Source: Proteiniphilum sp. X52
Lineage (GTDB): Bacteria; Bacteroidota; Bacteroidia; Bacteroidales; Dysgonomonadaceae
Reading direction: 5' to 3'
Length of the DNA stretch: 64,000 nt
NCBI RefSeq assembly: GCF_003712195.1
Contig: NZ_RDSD01000004.1
Location: forward strand, 62,001 to 126,000
Notes under the pieces: generated by a model
What the model saw: only the letters and a program-made list of their open reading frames with translations
Database searches by the model: none
What the model was told of the DNA's origin: nothing
Translations under genes and position numbers: made by a program
Shown here: positions 1 through 8,541 of the stretch, piece by piece
Position numbering within the stretch: position 1 is the stretch's first letter
How the letters are laid out: each line of letters starts with the position of its first letter

Positions 1-552
1 TTTATGCTCGTCACAACGCTATCCAAACCACAGGTAATGGACATCGCAATGCCTTCAGACCAGAAAATTGAAGACGCGCTGGCACCCAAGGTGAAAGAGT
101 CGAGAGCAATCACCCTTTTATTAGGAGAAGACGACAAGGTCTATTATTATCTGGGTAAACTCGACGAAAGCGCTTATAGCGATTATACTGTTTTGAAGGA
201 AACGACCTACTCTTCCAACACTTCGAATGAAGGTCTGCGGAGTATTCTTCTGGAACGAAACGCGGAAGCCGTCAACCAGATGCGAGACCTGAAACTCGAA
301 AGGGCTGAAAAAGGTAACAGGATGTCGGAGGAAGAGTTCAATGAACGTTCCAGGGAGATAAAAGGCGATGTAGATGCCCTCACGGTGATCATCAAGCCGA
401 TGGCTAACTCCAATTATAAAAACCTGGTGGATGCCCTCGATGAGATGCAAATATGCAGTGTCGGGAAATACGCTATTGTAGATGTCACGGAAGGAGATCT
501 TTTCCTTGTGGAGAACTATAAGGCACAGGGAGCTTATAGTTCTGTGAAATAA
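1..552 (+). CDS. exbD: ExbD/TolR-family biopolymer transporter, 5' truncated by window edge
   Basis: The reading frame is open to base 1, so the N-terminus, including the single membrane helix of ExbD, lies outside the window; the ATG at 4 is probably internal. The first visible residues (FMLVTTLSKPQ) match the segment just after the ExbD membrane helix. The remaining ~180 residues form the periplasmic domain, with an Asp/Glu/Lys-rich stretch at about residues 75-120 that is typical of the long Bacteroidota ExbD. ExbD works with ExbB in the inner membrane to pass proton-motive force to TonB. The tonB gene starts 33 bases downstream, which supports the call and an exbB-exbD-tonB operon whose front is upstream of the window. 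Confidence 0.85.
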   Translation, partial: FMLVTTLSKPQVMDIAMPSDQKIEDALAPKVKESRAITLLLGEDDKVYYYLGKLDESAYSDYTVLKETTYSSNTSNEGLRSILLERNAEAVNQMRDLKLERAEKGNRMSEEEFNERSREIKGDVDALTVIIKPMANSNYKNLVDALDEMQICSVGKYAIVDVTEGDLFLVENYKAQGAYSSVK

Positions 553-584
553 CACCTCTCGGCCAATAAACAAAAAGATACGAT

Positions 585-1436
585 ATGGATAAATTTATAA
601 ACTTAAACTCTCCAGGATGGTGCGACCTGGTATTCGAGGGGAGAAACAAAAAATACGGGGCATATAAGTTGCGTCAGACTTCATCCAGAAGATACCTTGT
701 TGCATTCCTTATAATGGTGGTTTTCACAGCTATTGTTGCTGTGCTGCCCCAATTGTACGGAGTGGTGGAGAACCTGACACAAAAGGATCTCGGTCCCATG
801 GAACAGACGGTCGAGTTGTCGATTCTTCCGATTGAGAAGCAGGTTCCTGAGGAGATTATTAAAGAAGATATTATAAAACAGGGAGAGATTCCCCCGCCAC
901 CTCCTGCTTTGAAATCCTCCATTCAGTTCATCCCCCCGGTAATCGCGAAAGACGAAGAGGTTACCGGGAACGATTTCATGAAGACCCAGCAGGAAATACA
1001 AGCATCCACACTTCAGATATCCATCGCGGATGTCATGGGGACGGATGAGCAGCACGGAATAGATATCAGCGAGTTAAGCAGACCCAAAGTGGTAGTGGAA
1101 GAAAAGATAGAGGAGGATAAGCCGCTCGAGAATGCGGAGCAGGCACCCTCATTCCCGGGTGGAGTGGATGCACTGAACAAATTCTTATCGGAGAACATTC
1201 ACTATCCGATCATTGCTCAGGAGAGTGGTATCCAGGGCAGGGTGGTCATCAAATTCGTGGTATCCAGAACTGGCGATATAATGGATGTTCAGGTTATACG
1301 CGGCGTGGATGCTTCGCTCGACAAAGAAGCAGTCCGGGTAGTGCAATCGATGCCAAGATGGATACCGGGCAAACAGAAAGGAAAAGCGGTTTCCGTCTAT
1401 TTTACTCTTCCGGTTGAATTCAGGTTACACTCTTAG
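585..1436 (+). CDS. tonB: TonB-family energy transducer
   Basis: A 283-residue protein with a cytoplasmic start, a membrane helix at about residues 37-60, a proline run (PPPPP, about residue 104) and a C-terminal TonB domain from about residue 188. The last domain opens with the Bacteroidota-typical PSFPGGVDALNKFL and has the GRVVIKFVVSRTGDI strand and the VQSMPRWIPGKQKGKAV segment. It links ExbB/ExbD to outer-membrane receptors such as the SusC proteins encoded at 46951 and 59251. It is co-directional with exbD (33-base gap). The short spacing and shared strand suggest one transcript. A 13-bp perfect hairpin follows the stop. Confidence 0.93.
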   Translation: MDKFINLNSPGWCDLVFEGRNKKYGAYKLRQTSSRRYLVAFLIMVVFTAIVAVLPQLYGVVENLTQKDLGPMEQTVELSILPIEKQVPEEIIKEDIIKQGEIPPPPPALKSSIQFIPPVIAKDEEVTGNDFMKTQQEIQASTLQISIADVMGTDEQHGIDISELSRPKVVVEEKIEEDKPLENAEQAPSFPGGVDALNKFLSENIHYPIIAQESGIQGRVVIKFVVSRTGDIMDVQVIRGVDASLDKEAVRVVQSMPRWIPGKQKGKAVSVYFTLPVEFRLHS

Positions 1437-1459
1437 AAACTGTTCAACTGTTTAAGAAG

Positions 1460-1490
1460 GTGATTGAGCAATTCTCTATTGCTCAATCAC
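1460..1490 (+). repeat. 13-bp perfect stem-loop after tonB
   Basis: GTGATTGAGCAAT (1460-1472) is the exact reverse complement of 1478-1490, with a 5-base loop. There is no T-run after either arm, so it does not look like a classical intrinsic terminator. It may protect or process the tonB 3' end inside the operon, since co-directional genes follow within 100 bases. Confidence 0.75.
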
Positions 1491-1581
1491 TAAAATATAA
1501 AACAGCCAGTGTGTCTCCCAAAAGAAACAAAAGAGAGAATAATATAAAAAGTATCACAGGGTAAAAATAAAGCGAGAAACA

Positions 1582-1791
1582 ATGAAAGGAAGAGTACAAG
1601 CCGGCAATTATAAAAGAGGCTTAAAACTAACGTGGGGTATAATGATGGTCGTTATCTACATATCGGTCGCATATTTATTGGTTTTTACGCCTTTATTCCG
1701 GGGAAATATTCCAGCAGGAATAAGGATTACCTTTGGCGTAATCTTCACTGTTTATGGGATATTAAGAGGCTATAGATTATGGAAAGAATAA
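1582..1791 (+). CDS. small two-helix membrane protein
   Basis: A 69-residue protein with a basic N-terminus (KGRVQAGNYKRGLK) and two predicted membrane helices, about residues 17-36 and 43-62, ending in a basic tail (RGYRLWKE). No enzymatic motif is visible. Its stop codon overlaps the next start as TAATG (1789-1793), indicating translational coupling to the PstS-like lipoprotein. Similar small membrane proteins sit in this position of ExbBD-TonB-PstS-like operons of Bacteroidales (family knowledge). Its role is unknown; an accessory to the energy-transduction complex is a guess from position only. Confidence 0.7.
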   Translation: MKGRVQAGNYKRGLKLTWGIMMVVIYISVAYLLVFTPLFRGNIPAGIRITFGVIFTVYGILRGYRLWKE

Positions 1792-2825
1792 TGAAATATA
1801 CCATGCCGCCGTTTTTATTTTTGATCATCCTGGGGGTGTGTCTTCTGCCTTCCTGTCATCAAAGGAAGATCCGCTCAGACACAGTGACATCTGGCATTGC
1901 CCAGATGGCCGTGGATGAAAGTTTCGCGCCTATCATCGAGGCAGGGATCAATGTGTTTGAATCGCTCAACCCCGATGCGGCCATCATCCCTGTCTATACT
2001 TCCGGGCAAAATGCCTACAATTTACTGATGGAAGACAGTATACGCCTACTTATCGGAACCCGTTTATTAACGGACCAGGAACAAGCCGTCATCAAAGAGC
2101 GCAAGCAACGCGTCCGCAGCCAAAAAATCGCCATCGACGGTATCGCGCTGGTTACCCACAAACAAAACAAAGACACCCTCTTGACTATAAACCAGATAAG
2201 GGATATAGTGTCAGGTAAAACAGAAAGTTGGAAACAGATCAATCCCGACTCCCCGCTGGACAGCCTGACCGTTGTGTTCGACACGCCCAGCTCGAGCATG
2301 GTCCGCCATATACAGGATTCGCTCTGTAATAAGCTCCCTTTTGGAAAAAATGTAAAAGCTCTTTCTTCCGACAGCTCGTCAGTCGACATAACACGGGTGA
2401 ACTCCCATGGCAAAGTGATTGAATATGTCGCTTCACATCCAAATGCACTGGGATTTGTAGGCCTGAACTGGATTGCCAATCCCGTCGACACCACAAATCT
2501 CAGTTTTATCGACAACGTGAACATTGTGGCCGTGAGTAGTGTGACACAGGCCACTCCCAACAACAGCCACAAGCCATATCCTTACCAGTTGGCCTTGGAG
2601 CTGGCTCACCGGGAATCCCCGCTTGAATTCCCAACAGGCGGATACCCGTTGATACGCGACATATATATCATTATCACGGATGCCTCCGGCGGCTTGCCCT
2701 CGGGATTCTTCAACTTTATCGCCGGGGACCGGGGGCAACGGATCATATTGAAATCCGGCATTCTGCCGGCAAACCGGCCAATCAGACTCATTCAGAGAAC
2801 AGAAAATCCTAAGATCCACAACTAA
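1791..2825 (+). CDS. PstS-like substrate-binding lipoprotein
   Basis: I chose the ATG at 1791 (MKYTMPPFLF) because it overlaps the upstream stop as TAATG; an in-frame ATG lies 12 bases earlier at 1779. The N-terminus is a lipoprotein signal with lipobox LLPSC. The mature part resembles the periplasmic phosphate-binding fold (PBP-like): a DESFAPIIEAGINVFESLNP start, VYTSGQNAYNLLMEDSIRLLIGTR in the first lobe, IAIDGIALVTHKQN, and an IRDIVSGKTESWKQI segment typical of PstS relatives. No pstC/pstA/pstB transport genes are adjacent, so phosphate import is not supported. In Bacteroidota this branch often follows exbB-exbD-tonB, and its ligand and role there are unclear. Confidence 0.8.
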   Translation: MKYTMPPFLFLIILGVCLLPSCHQRKIRSDTVTSGIAQMAVDESFAPIIEAGINVFESLNPDAAIIPVYTSGQNAYNLLMEDSIRLLIGTRLLTDQEQAVIKERKQRVRSQKIAIDGIALVTHKQNKDTLLTINQIRDIVSGKTESWKQINPDSPLDSLTVVFDTPSSSMVRHIQDSLCNKLPFGKNVKALSSDSSSVDITRVNSHGKVIEYVASHPNALGFVGLNWIANPVDTTNLSFIDNVNIVAVSSVTQATPNNSHKPYPYQLALELAHRESPLEFPTGGYPLIRDIYIIITDASGGLPSGFFNFIAGDRGQRIILKSGILPANRPIRLIQRTENPKIHN

Positions 2826-2985
2826 ACAGTCGTGAATACTATCGGAGCAACTTCTTTATTTTCAACATAAAAAGCGTAATTCTATATACAAAAATTCTTA
2901 TCATCGTATTATTTTTATATTACGGGGTATATTCAAAAGTCAAAGTTGTAGATTTTTTATTCCTTATAAAAAGTAAATTAAGCTT

Positions 2986-4821
2986 ATGGATATATTTTAC
3001 CTGCATTTATCCGGTGTATTATCGGGTAACTTTTTATTATTCAAGGCTCCGGGCACGGCTGTTATCCCACCGACATTGAAGATACTGTCATCTGATGCTT
3101 ATCCCGAAAAAATGGATATGTATATCGGAATGATTCTGTTGCTGATAGTCATCGTTGTTACCGTTATCTCTTTTGAACGGATGAAGAACAGGCGTACGCT
3201 GCAACGAGCGGAACAACTACGTAATGATATTTTCACAAAGATCACCCATGAATTCCGGACTCCGCTCACCATTATCCTCGGTTTAAGCAAACAGCTCCGG
3301 AAACAGAAAGATCTCTCCACCAACAGCTCACTCACCTATCTTAGCGCGATTGAACGACAAGGAAGATATCTTTCAGAGTTGGTCAACCAGTCGCTCGATA
3401 TTGCTAATCTGTATAGGGCCGACAAAACCATGGAATGGAAAACCGGTAATATTGTTGCTTTTGTGGAAATGATATCGGAAACCTTTCGTTTCCATGCACA
3501 ACAAAAGGAGATCGATCTATACTTTTTTAGCGATGAAAAGAAGATTGAAACCGATTTTGTGCCCGATTACCTCGATAAGATACTGTACAACCTTCTCACT
3601 AATGCCATCAAGTACAGCTACGAAGGTGGCCGTATCTATCTTATCCTGGAAAGGAGCAAAAAAGATCGGAAAAAGATAATTATCAAAGTGATTGATCATG
3701 GAAAAGGGATCAACAAGGAGATCCTACCCCATATCTTCAATTTATTTTACAAATCTCCGTACGGAGATACCGAAACACCTGCCGATAATGGAATAGGGCT
3801 TACACTCGCCAAACAATTGACAGAAATCTTGGGTGGAACCATCTATCTGGAAAGTGAAGAAGGAAAGGGATCGACATCCACGATTGAATTACCTGTCCGG
3901 AAAAATGAAAAACTGTTATTCCCTCACTGGAAGCCCGAAAAAAGTACTTTACAAACCATGGTAAATACTCCGGAAAAAGTAAAATACGACGAACTTTTCT
4001 CATCAGAGGTCAATGAAAACGACCAGCGTACGATCATTTTATTGGCGGAAGACAATAAGGATATCGCGCTTTATATCCGTTCCATATTTCATCCGGAACA
4101 ATACAACATCATATATGCCCCCAATGGGGAAAAAGCATGGGATATTATAAACCACAAGCAACTCCCCGATATCGTAATCACCGATGTAATCATGCCGAAA
4201 AAAAGCGGCATCGAATTATGCAAAGAAATTAAGGCGTCGCCGCTGCTTAATCATATCCCCGTTATCATTATCTCCGCGAAAAACAGAAAAGCCGATCTGA
4301 TTGAAGGTCTAAAAAGCGGCGCTGACAGTTATATCCGAAAGCCGTTTCAACCGGAGGAACTGCAAGTACGGGTGGAAAATTTATTAGGAAGCCGTCAATT
4401 GTTAAAGGAAAAATATCACAGAACTGTACTAAAAGAAGAAAAAGCAAGATACAGCGACAATATTCATACAAACTTCCTGCGTCGTGCCACCGATATTATT
4501 TATCGTGAAATGAAAAACCCTGACTTCACTCCCGCAAAATTGGCACAGGAACTGGCTATCAGTGCTTCTCAACTGAATAAAAAACTGAATGTCGCCACAG
4601 GTTATCCCACCTCCATCTATATCTTGCGGGTGAAACTGGATTACGCAAAAAAAATCCTTTCCACCCAGAACAAAACCATCGGAGAGGTTGCAGCAGAATG
4701 TGGCATTTACGATGTGAATTATTTCTCCCGTGTATTCAAAAAGCATAATGGCATCACCCCCACACAATTTAAGCGCCTCCCGCCAAAAACATCCCCCAGG
4801 TCTTATGTCCAACGATCATAA
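2986..4821 (+). CDS. hybrid histidine kinase / response regulator / AraC-type regulator with almost no sensor region
   Basis: A 611-residue one-protein phosphorelay. Residues 1-44 have no recognisable domain; one membrane helix lies at about 45-62. The kinase core has the H-box TKITHEFRTPLTII (His88), the N-box YNLLTNAIKYS (Asn206) and the G-box NGIGLTLA. A receiver follows (LLAEDNKDIA; phospho-acceptor Asp400 in VITDVIMP; Lys in IRKPF), then an AraC-type double helix-turn-helix from about 495 to 597. Ordinary HTCS proteins are about 1350 residues with propeller and Y_Y_Y sensor domains; these are absent here. The signal may come from a partner protein or the short N-terminal segment. An internal start at 3112 (MDMYIGMILL) would keep the helix and remove the odd N-terminus. 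It sits just upstream of the fimbrial locus, so it may control it (inference). Confidence 0.88.
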   Translation: MDIFYLHLSGVLSGNFLLFKAPGTAVIPPTLKILSSDAYPEKMDMYIGMILLLIVIVVTVISFERMKNRRTLQRAEQLRNDIFTKITHEFRTPLTIILGLSKQLRKQKDLSTNSSLTYLSAIERQGRYLSELVNQSLDIANLYRADKTMEWKTGNIVAFVEMISETFRFHAQQKEIDLYFFSDEKKIETDFVPDYLDKILYNLLTNAIKYSYEGGRIYLILERSKKDRKKIIIKVIDHGKGINKEILPHIFNLFYKSPYGDTETPADNGIGLTLAKQLTEILGGTIYLESEEGKGSTSTIELPVRKNEKLLFPHWKPEKSTLQTMVNTPEKVKYDELFSSEVNENDQRTIILLAEDNKDIALYIRSIFHPEQYNIIYAPNGEKAWDIINHKQLPDIVITDVIMPKKSGIELCKEIKASPLLNHIPVIIISAKNRKADLIEGLKSGADSYIRKPFQPEELQVRVENLLGSRQLLKEKYHRTVLKEEKARYSDNIHTNFLRRATDIIYREMKNPDFTPAKLAQELAISASQLNKKLNVATGYPTSIYILRVKLDYAKKILSTQNKTIGEVAAECGIYDVNYFSRVFKKHNGITPTQFKRLPPKTSPRSYVQRS

Positions 4822-5342
4822 AATTGACAAAGAAATTACTCTATGTAGTGAGAAAATTCTTCTCCGCTCAAAATAATGATTCGCACTTTTATCTTTTTAT
4901 TTTTCAACACATTTATATTTAACTGTGCGCAAATTATGCTAATAACAGCAAATGTTAATGCGTGTCTGGTCCTATATTTGACAAAATTAATCCTAATCAT
5001 CAGTTGTGAAAAAGCGTAAGTTTGCTACCAAAATATCAAAGCGCGGTCAAAAGACATCTTGATATTTCCCAATGTTTGGAGCATAAAAAATCGATGTCCA
5101 ATAAAAGAGCGCTATCAGACAGGGAGAAGTTTCAAACGCAGCTAAAATGCAACATGCGTTAAAATAGGGGTGGATACAATCTTTTTAGGGCGAGAAAGCG
5201 GCGAGAAAGCAAGGTTTTTCTTAGTTTTTAAATACTTTTTCAAAGAAACAAAGCGAAAGTGTTGCACACCCAATTAAGAATTTACCACCCCGTCAAAGGA
5301 CAGTAAATAAAATATAACCAAACAATAAAAAAAAAGAGATAT
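4822..5342. other. 521-base gap between the hybrid kinase and the HU-like gene
   Basis: No coding region is supported here. The sequence is AT-rich with one strong -7 box (TATATTTG, 4973-4980). It contains a 10-base tandem duplication GCGAGAAAGC near 5190-5210 and a loose 7-base inverted pair GGGGTGG (5166-5172) / CCACCCC (5283-5289). It probably holds the HU-like gene's promoter and a leader of about 350 bases. No tRNA cloverleaf or clear terminator was found. Confidence 0.5.
4973..4980 (+). promoter_or_regulatory. -7 box upstream of the HU-like gene / fimbrial locus
   Basis: TATATTTG fits the Bacteroidota sigma-ABfr -7 consensus TAnnTTTG exactly. A clear TTTG -33 box at the standard 19-base spacing is not present. 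If used, it gives a leader of about 350 bases before the HU-like start at 5343. Confidence 0.45.
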
Positions 5343-5720
5343 ATGAAGTACAAATTAATTCAAAAACCCAATCCACGTGAACTTAAATCTCAACGCAAGT
5401 GGTATGCCAGCCCTGTAAAAGAGGGTACGATAAATCATTATCAGTTGAGCAAAAATATTGCCGCCAAGTCGTCTATCACACGCAGCACGGTGATGTATGT
5501 GCTCGAAAACATGGTGAAAGAAATACCTCATTACTTGATAGAAGGTTACAGTGTGAATCTGAACGATCTCGGCACATTGCGGCTTTCGTTTTCAAACGAA
5601 GGGGTGAATGATCCTGAAGAATTCTCATCCGATAACATCAAGAGTGTCCGCGTGATTTTTACACCCTCACCTAAATTTAAACGGACTCTGTCGAGCGTGG
5701 AATACGAAAGGGCGGAATAA
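5343..5720 (+). CDS. HU-like DNA-binding protein (HU-HIG type)
   Basis: A 125-residue basic protein of the Bacteroidota HU/HIG family. Its N-terminus MKYKLIQKPNPRE, the helix-forming SKNIAAKSSITRSTVMYVLENM and the LIEGYSVNLNDLGTLRLSF beta-arm base match the histone-like fold. Compared with canonical HU (~90 residues) it has an N-terminal extension and a SVRVIFTPSPKFKR C-terminal strand typical of the HIG subgroup. It binds DNA non-specifically or architecturally in the cytoplasm. It is the first gene of a co-directional run that continues into the fimbrial genes, though a second promoter-like box at 5811 separates it from the fimbrillin. Local DNA bending at the locus is a plausible but untested role. 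Confidence 0.85.
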   Translation: MKYKLIQKPNPRELKSQRKWYASPVKEGTINHYQLSKNIAAKSSITRSTVMYVLENMVKEIPHYLIEGYSVNLNDLGTLRLSFSNEGVNDPEEFSSDNIKSVRVIFTPSPKFKRTLSSVEYERAE

Positions 5721-6126
5721 AATAAGCATGTCGCTCATAAGGGAAAGAAAAAAGTAATAAAGAGACCACCCATATAGATGAACAAGAGAGATCCTCCTGA
5801 AGGTATTTCTTAATTTTGCCAGTAGCGATGACATGGTCGGGATCGGATCGGTGGAGCTAAATTATATCCCCGAGTATGATTCGACACGAAGTCCTGAAAA
5901 AAAAGAAAATGGCTCATCAGACCATCCATTGCCGTGGCAGGCAATAGTCTGGGGCATCATTAATAATTTGCCGTTTCTCGACCGATCAGGGAAGGAGAAA
6001 ATCAATCAAAACCGAGAAATTCTCCAATTAATCAAAACAGAGAAGTTTCCCAATAATGGGTTCTTACTATCTTTTGAATCACGTTCAACACTTTTTAAAG
6101 TTAAAATTCATAAACAACATTACAAA
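5721..6126 (+). other. 406-base leader region before the first fimbrillin
   Basis: Contains a -7-like box TAATTTTG at 5811-5818, giving a leader of about 300 bases. From 5833 the frame of the fimbrillin is open upstream of its start, but the extension has no signal peptide and low-complexity composition. The fimbrillin signal peptide starts only at 6127, so I treat the extension as untranslated. No hairpin or coding feature stands out. Confidence 0.5.
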
Positions 6127-7368
6127 ATGAAAAAAATCTATTTTAGTCTGATAACAATAGGTATATTGTTATTCGCGGCCTGCACCAATGACGTGCCGGG
6201 TAATCAGGAAGTGACCGAAGGAGGAAGTTTGGAGGCAAAGATCTCTTTCGACGCCAAAACGTTAAGAGCTGCTTCATCAACCGCGATCCCCACAGTTAGT
6301 TGGGCTAATGTAAAACAGGTACAATTGTTTTTGTATGATAAAGCTTCCGGTGAAGTCAAATTTTCTCATACGGTCACGCCAACGTCCGCCCAGCAGAAAT
6401 TTTCATGGACCAACGTTCCGGCAGGAACCTACCGCCTTGCCTTGCTGGCCAATGTGAAAAGTAACACCGATGACATTGTAACATGGGTGAATGGCACAAA
6501 GGAAGAATTTACCAACTATAATGTCATAGGAAAGGTCTTCAATGCCAGTTTCAACACGACCCAGGGGTTGCAAATCGACCTGAAAGAGAAATCCCTTCCC
6601 ACTAGCCCTACAATTCCTCATGTGTGGGGTACAAGTCTGAGAGGTTACGCCGCCCCTTCGGAGATATTTACAGCCTACAGCGAGGATGTCGAAATCAAGG
6701 TGGGAGAAACAACCGTAGTCCCGGAATTGCAACTCAAGCGTGAAATTTCGTTACTGCGCGCCCGTTTCAATATCAAGGAAATTCCCGTTCAACCCGATCC
6801 TACAAAAACGGTGCATTTCGATAATTCGGAATCCAATTTTATCGCCATTCAACGGCTCCCGGTCGGTTTCGGTTTAAAAGTGGGTACCTTCGCAGGAGGA
6901 GTTATGGCCGCCTCGGATGTGGACAGGGTGTTGGTCGGTTCAGTCGGTGCGGACACGTATAAAAATACCGATCCTGCCACGGGTTATAATCCCAATAAAA
7001 TTATCGACAGCAATTTCACCTTGTGGCACGATATCCGGGTGCTCCCCAATGCTTCGCTAAGTGAAAACCTTGACAAGGAAGCCGATGCTTCGAGTAGCAG
7101 AAGATATTTTATCATCATCGGTGCTTGGGTTGACGCCGGATATAAATTTGCCGACGGGACAGTCGCTAGTGAAAATAAGGCAGTTTATTGGGCCGGTACT
7201 ATCAACGGCGTATTTACCAAGAACGTGATCCGTGAAGTCAATATGACTCTTAAAACGCCGGGGTATCCCATTATTCCGGAACCGGAAGATGAAGGCGGAC
7301 TGGAAATAACCATCGGATTGCCGGAAAACTGGGATTCCGTAATAGTCAACACGGATATTGAAGCATAA
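6127..7368 (+). CDS. fimbrillin-type major subunit (FimA/Mfa1-like lipoprotein)
   Basis: I chose the ATG at 6127 over the longer frame from 5833 because MKKIYFSLITIGILLFAAC is a clean lipoprotein signal (Cys19). The mature 394 residues start with an acidic, low-complexity stretch, then LEAKISFDAKTL and VKQVQLFLYDKASGEV followed by PAGTYRLALLANV, the pattern of the N-terminal fimbrillin domain (strand VQxxxLFVYD, then GxYxxxxLAN). A second beta domain begins around LQLKREISLLRARFNIKEIP, and the C-terminus ends LEITIGLPENWDS, the donor-strand end typical of the superfamily. Such lipoproteins reach the cell surface, are trimmed by a protease and polymerise by strand exchange. The next gene is a Mfa2/FimB-type anchor, beyond a 25-bp hairpin that may lower its expression. 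Confidence 0.82.
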   Translation: MKKIYFSLITIGILLFAACTNDVPGNQEVTEGGSLEAKISFDAKTLRAASSTAIPTVSWANVKQVQLFLYDKASGEVKFSHTVTPTSAQQKFSWTNVPAGTYRLALLANVKSNTDDIVTWVNGTKEEFTNYNVIGKVFNASFNTTQGLQIDLKEKSLPTSPTIPHVWGTSLRGYAAPSEIFTAYSEDVEIKVGETTVVPELQLKREISLLRARFNIKEIPVQPDPTKTVHFDNSESNFIAIQRLPVGFGLKVGTFAGGVMAASDVDRVLVGSVGADTYKNTDPATGYNPNKIIDSNFTLWHDIRVLPNASLSENLDKEADASSSRRYFIIIGAWVDAGYKFADGTVASENKAVYWAGTINGVFTKNVIREVNMTLKTPGYPIIPEPEDEGGLEITIGLPENWDSVIVNTDIEA

Positions 7369-7413
7369 TCTACTAATCAGCAGAGACTTGGAAATAACTG
7401 AATTTAAAATTCC

Positions 7414-7465
7414 CCTTTTCTTTTGTCATACTCACCCCGAGGGGTGAGTATGACAAAAGAAAAGG
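7414..7465 (+). repeat. 25-bp perfect inverted repeat between fimbrillin and anchor genes
   Basis: Arm 7414-7438 (CCTTTTCTTTTGTCATACTC then ACCCC) is the exact reverse complement of 7441-7465, separated by only GA. In RNA this makes a very stable hairpin with a 4-base apical loop. The bases after it (CTTTT) are a weak U-tract. It could partly terminate transcription or stop 3' decay, so that the major subunit is made in excess over the anchor and later genes. Confidence 0.9.
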
Positions 7466-7512
7466 CTTTTACCGACGCCTGATCTGTTTGCAAATAAAAT
7501 ACAGGAATGAAT

Positions 7513-8505
7513 ATGATAAAAAGATATAGCGTTCATATATTCTTTCTCCGGATGATCTTCTCTTTCTGTCTGATTTTCTCCGTGTCGTGCACCTATGACT
7601 ATTTCGAGGATGAGACCAATTACGTGATATACGTCCCGAAGGCGAATGCCGAACTGATAACCGATGAGTACAGGATCGAGGACATACACATCTATATCTA
7701 CAATAGTGAGACGCTCGAGAAACAAAAATCAGCTTCGTTCCCTTTCCAGGAGAATGCAAGGATGAAATTGGGGAATTTCAATTTCAGATTGTTCCCGGGA
7801 TCATATTCCACTTACTGTTTCGCCAATACAGGGGAAATAAATTTCCACCAAATGGCATCCCGGCAAGACGCCACATTCGGATTACCCGAGTCGGATAACA
7901 TGGAGTATCGTTATCCCGGTTCTCTTCCCCGGTTCTCAGTGGAAATCACAAATCCGAAAATCAATTATCCCGGCCCTTTGGTGGTAGATACCGCCTATTT
8001 CAATAAACGTTACAGTGGAAGAATTTGCGTGGCATTCAAGAAATTGACAAAGATAAACCCGTTACTGAGTTATAGTAACATAAAAAATGTAAAGATAGCG
8101 GCCACCGGCACAGGAACCTATCAACGCATGTCCTTGCTGACAGATTCCGTTCACACGCGCTCCAGCAGTTATACCTCATCGGACAAGGTGATCATGGATT
8201 GTATCCCCTATGAAAATCCGTATGAAGATTATTCTTTCGGTATAGACGGGTACTTTTTCCCGTCGCTGAGTGACGCCGAAGGCCTCCCCATTTCATTGAC
8301 GATGGATTTTATCGACCACAACGGGAATTCGATACAGGTTGTTTACATGGACGTTACGGAAACGCTCCATATGAATCAAACGATTTATGTGGGGACAGAC
8401 GGTTTCACAACCATGGTATTGAATATAAGCGATCCCGAACAATGGAATTCCGAAATAGTGTCCGGAGGAAATCAGTCCGGAGGTGATGAAGGAATGGGTG
8501 TTTAA
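7513..8505 (+). CDS. Mfa2/FimB-type fimbrial anchor lipoprotein
   Basis: The start at 7513 is preferred because AGGA (7503-7506) is well spaced for it; an in-frame ATG also exists at 7507. A long hydrophobic signal ends in lipobox FSVSC followed by TYDYFEDE. IEDIHIYIYNSETLEKQ and FRLFPGSYSTYCFANTGE are the two anchor-family signatures (strand pair, then PGxYxxxxxAN). RISVAFKK-type strands follow, and the C-terminus is VLNISDPEQWNSEIV. Proteins of this class stay lipid-anchored at the outer membrane, start fimbria assembly and limit fibre length. Position directly after the fimbrillin matches mfa1-mfa2 and fimA-fimB order in Porphyromonas. The 330-residue length is usual for the family. Confidence 0.82.
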   Translation: MIKRYSVHIFFLRMIFSFCLIFSVSCTYDYFEDETNYVIYVPKANAELITDEYRIEDIHIYIYNSETLEKQKSASFPFQENARMKLGNFNFRLFPGSYSTYCFANTGEINFHQMASRQDATFGLPESDNMEYRYPGSLPRFSVEITNPKINYPGPLVVDTAYFNKRYSGRICVAFKKLTKINPLLSYSNIKNVKIAATGTGTYQRMSLLTDSVHTRSSSYTSSDKVIMDCIPYENPYEDYSFGIDGYFFPSLSDAEGLPISLTMDFIDHNGNSIQVVYMDVTETLHMNQTIYVGTDGFTTMVLNISDPEQWNSEIVSGGNQSGGDEGMGV

Positions 8506-8541
8506 ACAACAAATCACAAACCAAACATTATACTCTTGAAG

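Noticed and set aside
5166-5289. GGGGTGG/CCACCCC as ends of an invertible promoter segment
   Set aside because: Only seven matching bases and no recombinase gene in the window; too short for a phase-variation switch.
5833-6126. Upstream open extension of the fimbrillin frame as coding sequence
   Set aside because: The lipoprotein signal begins at 6127; the extension has no signal or domain and would place the signal peptide inside the protein.
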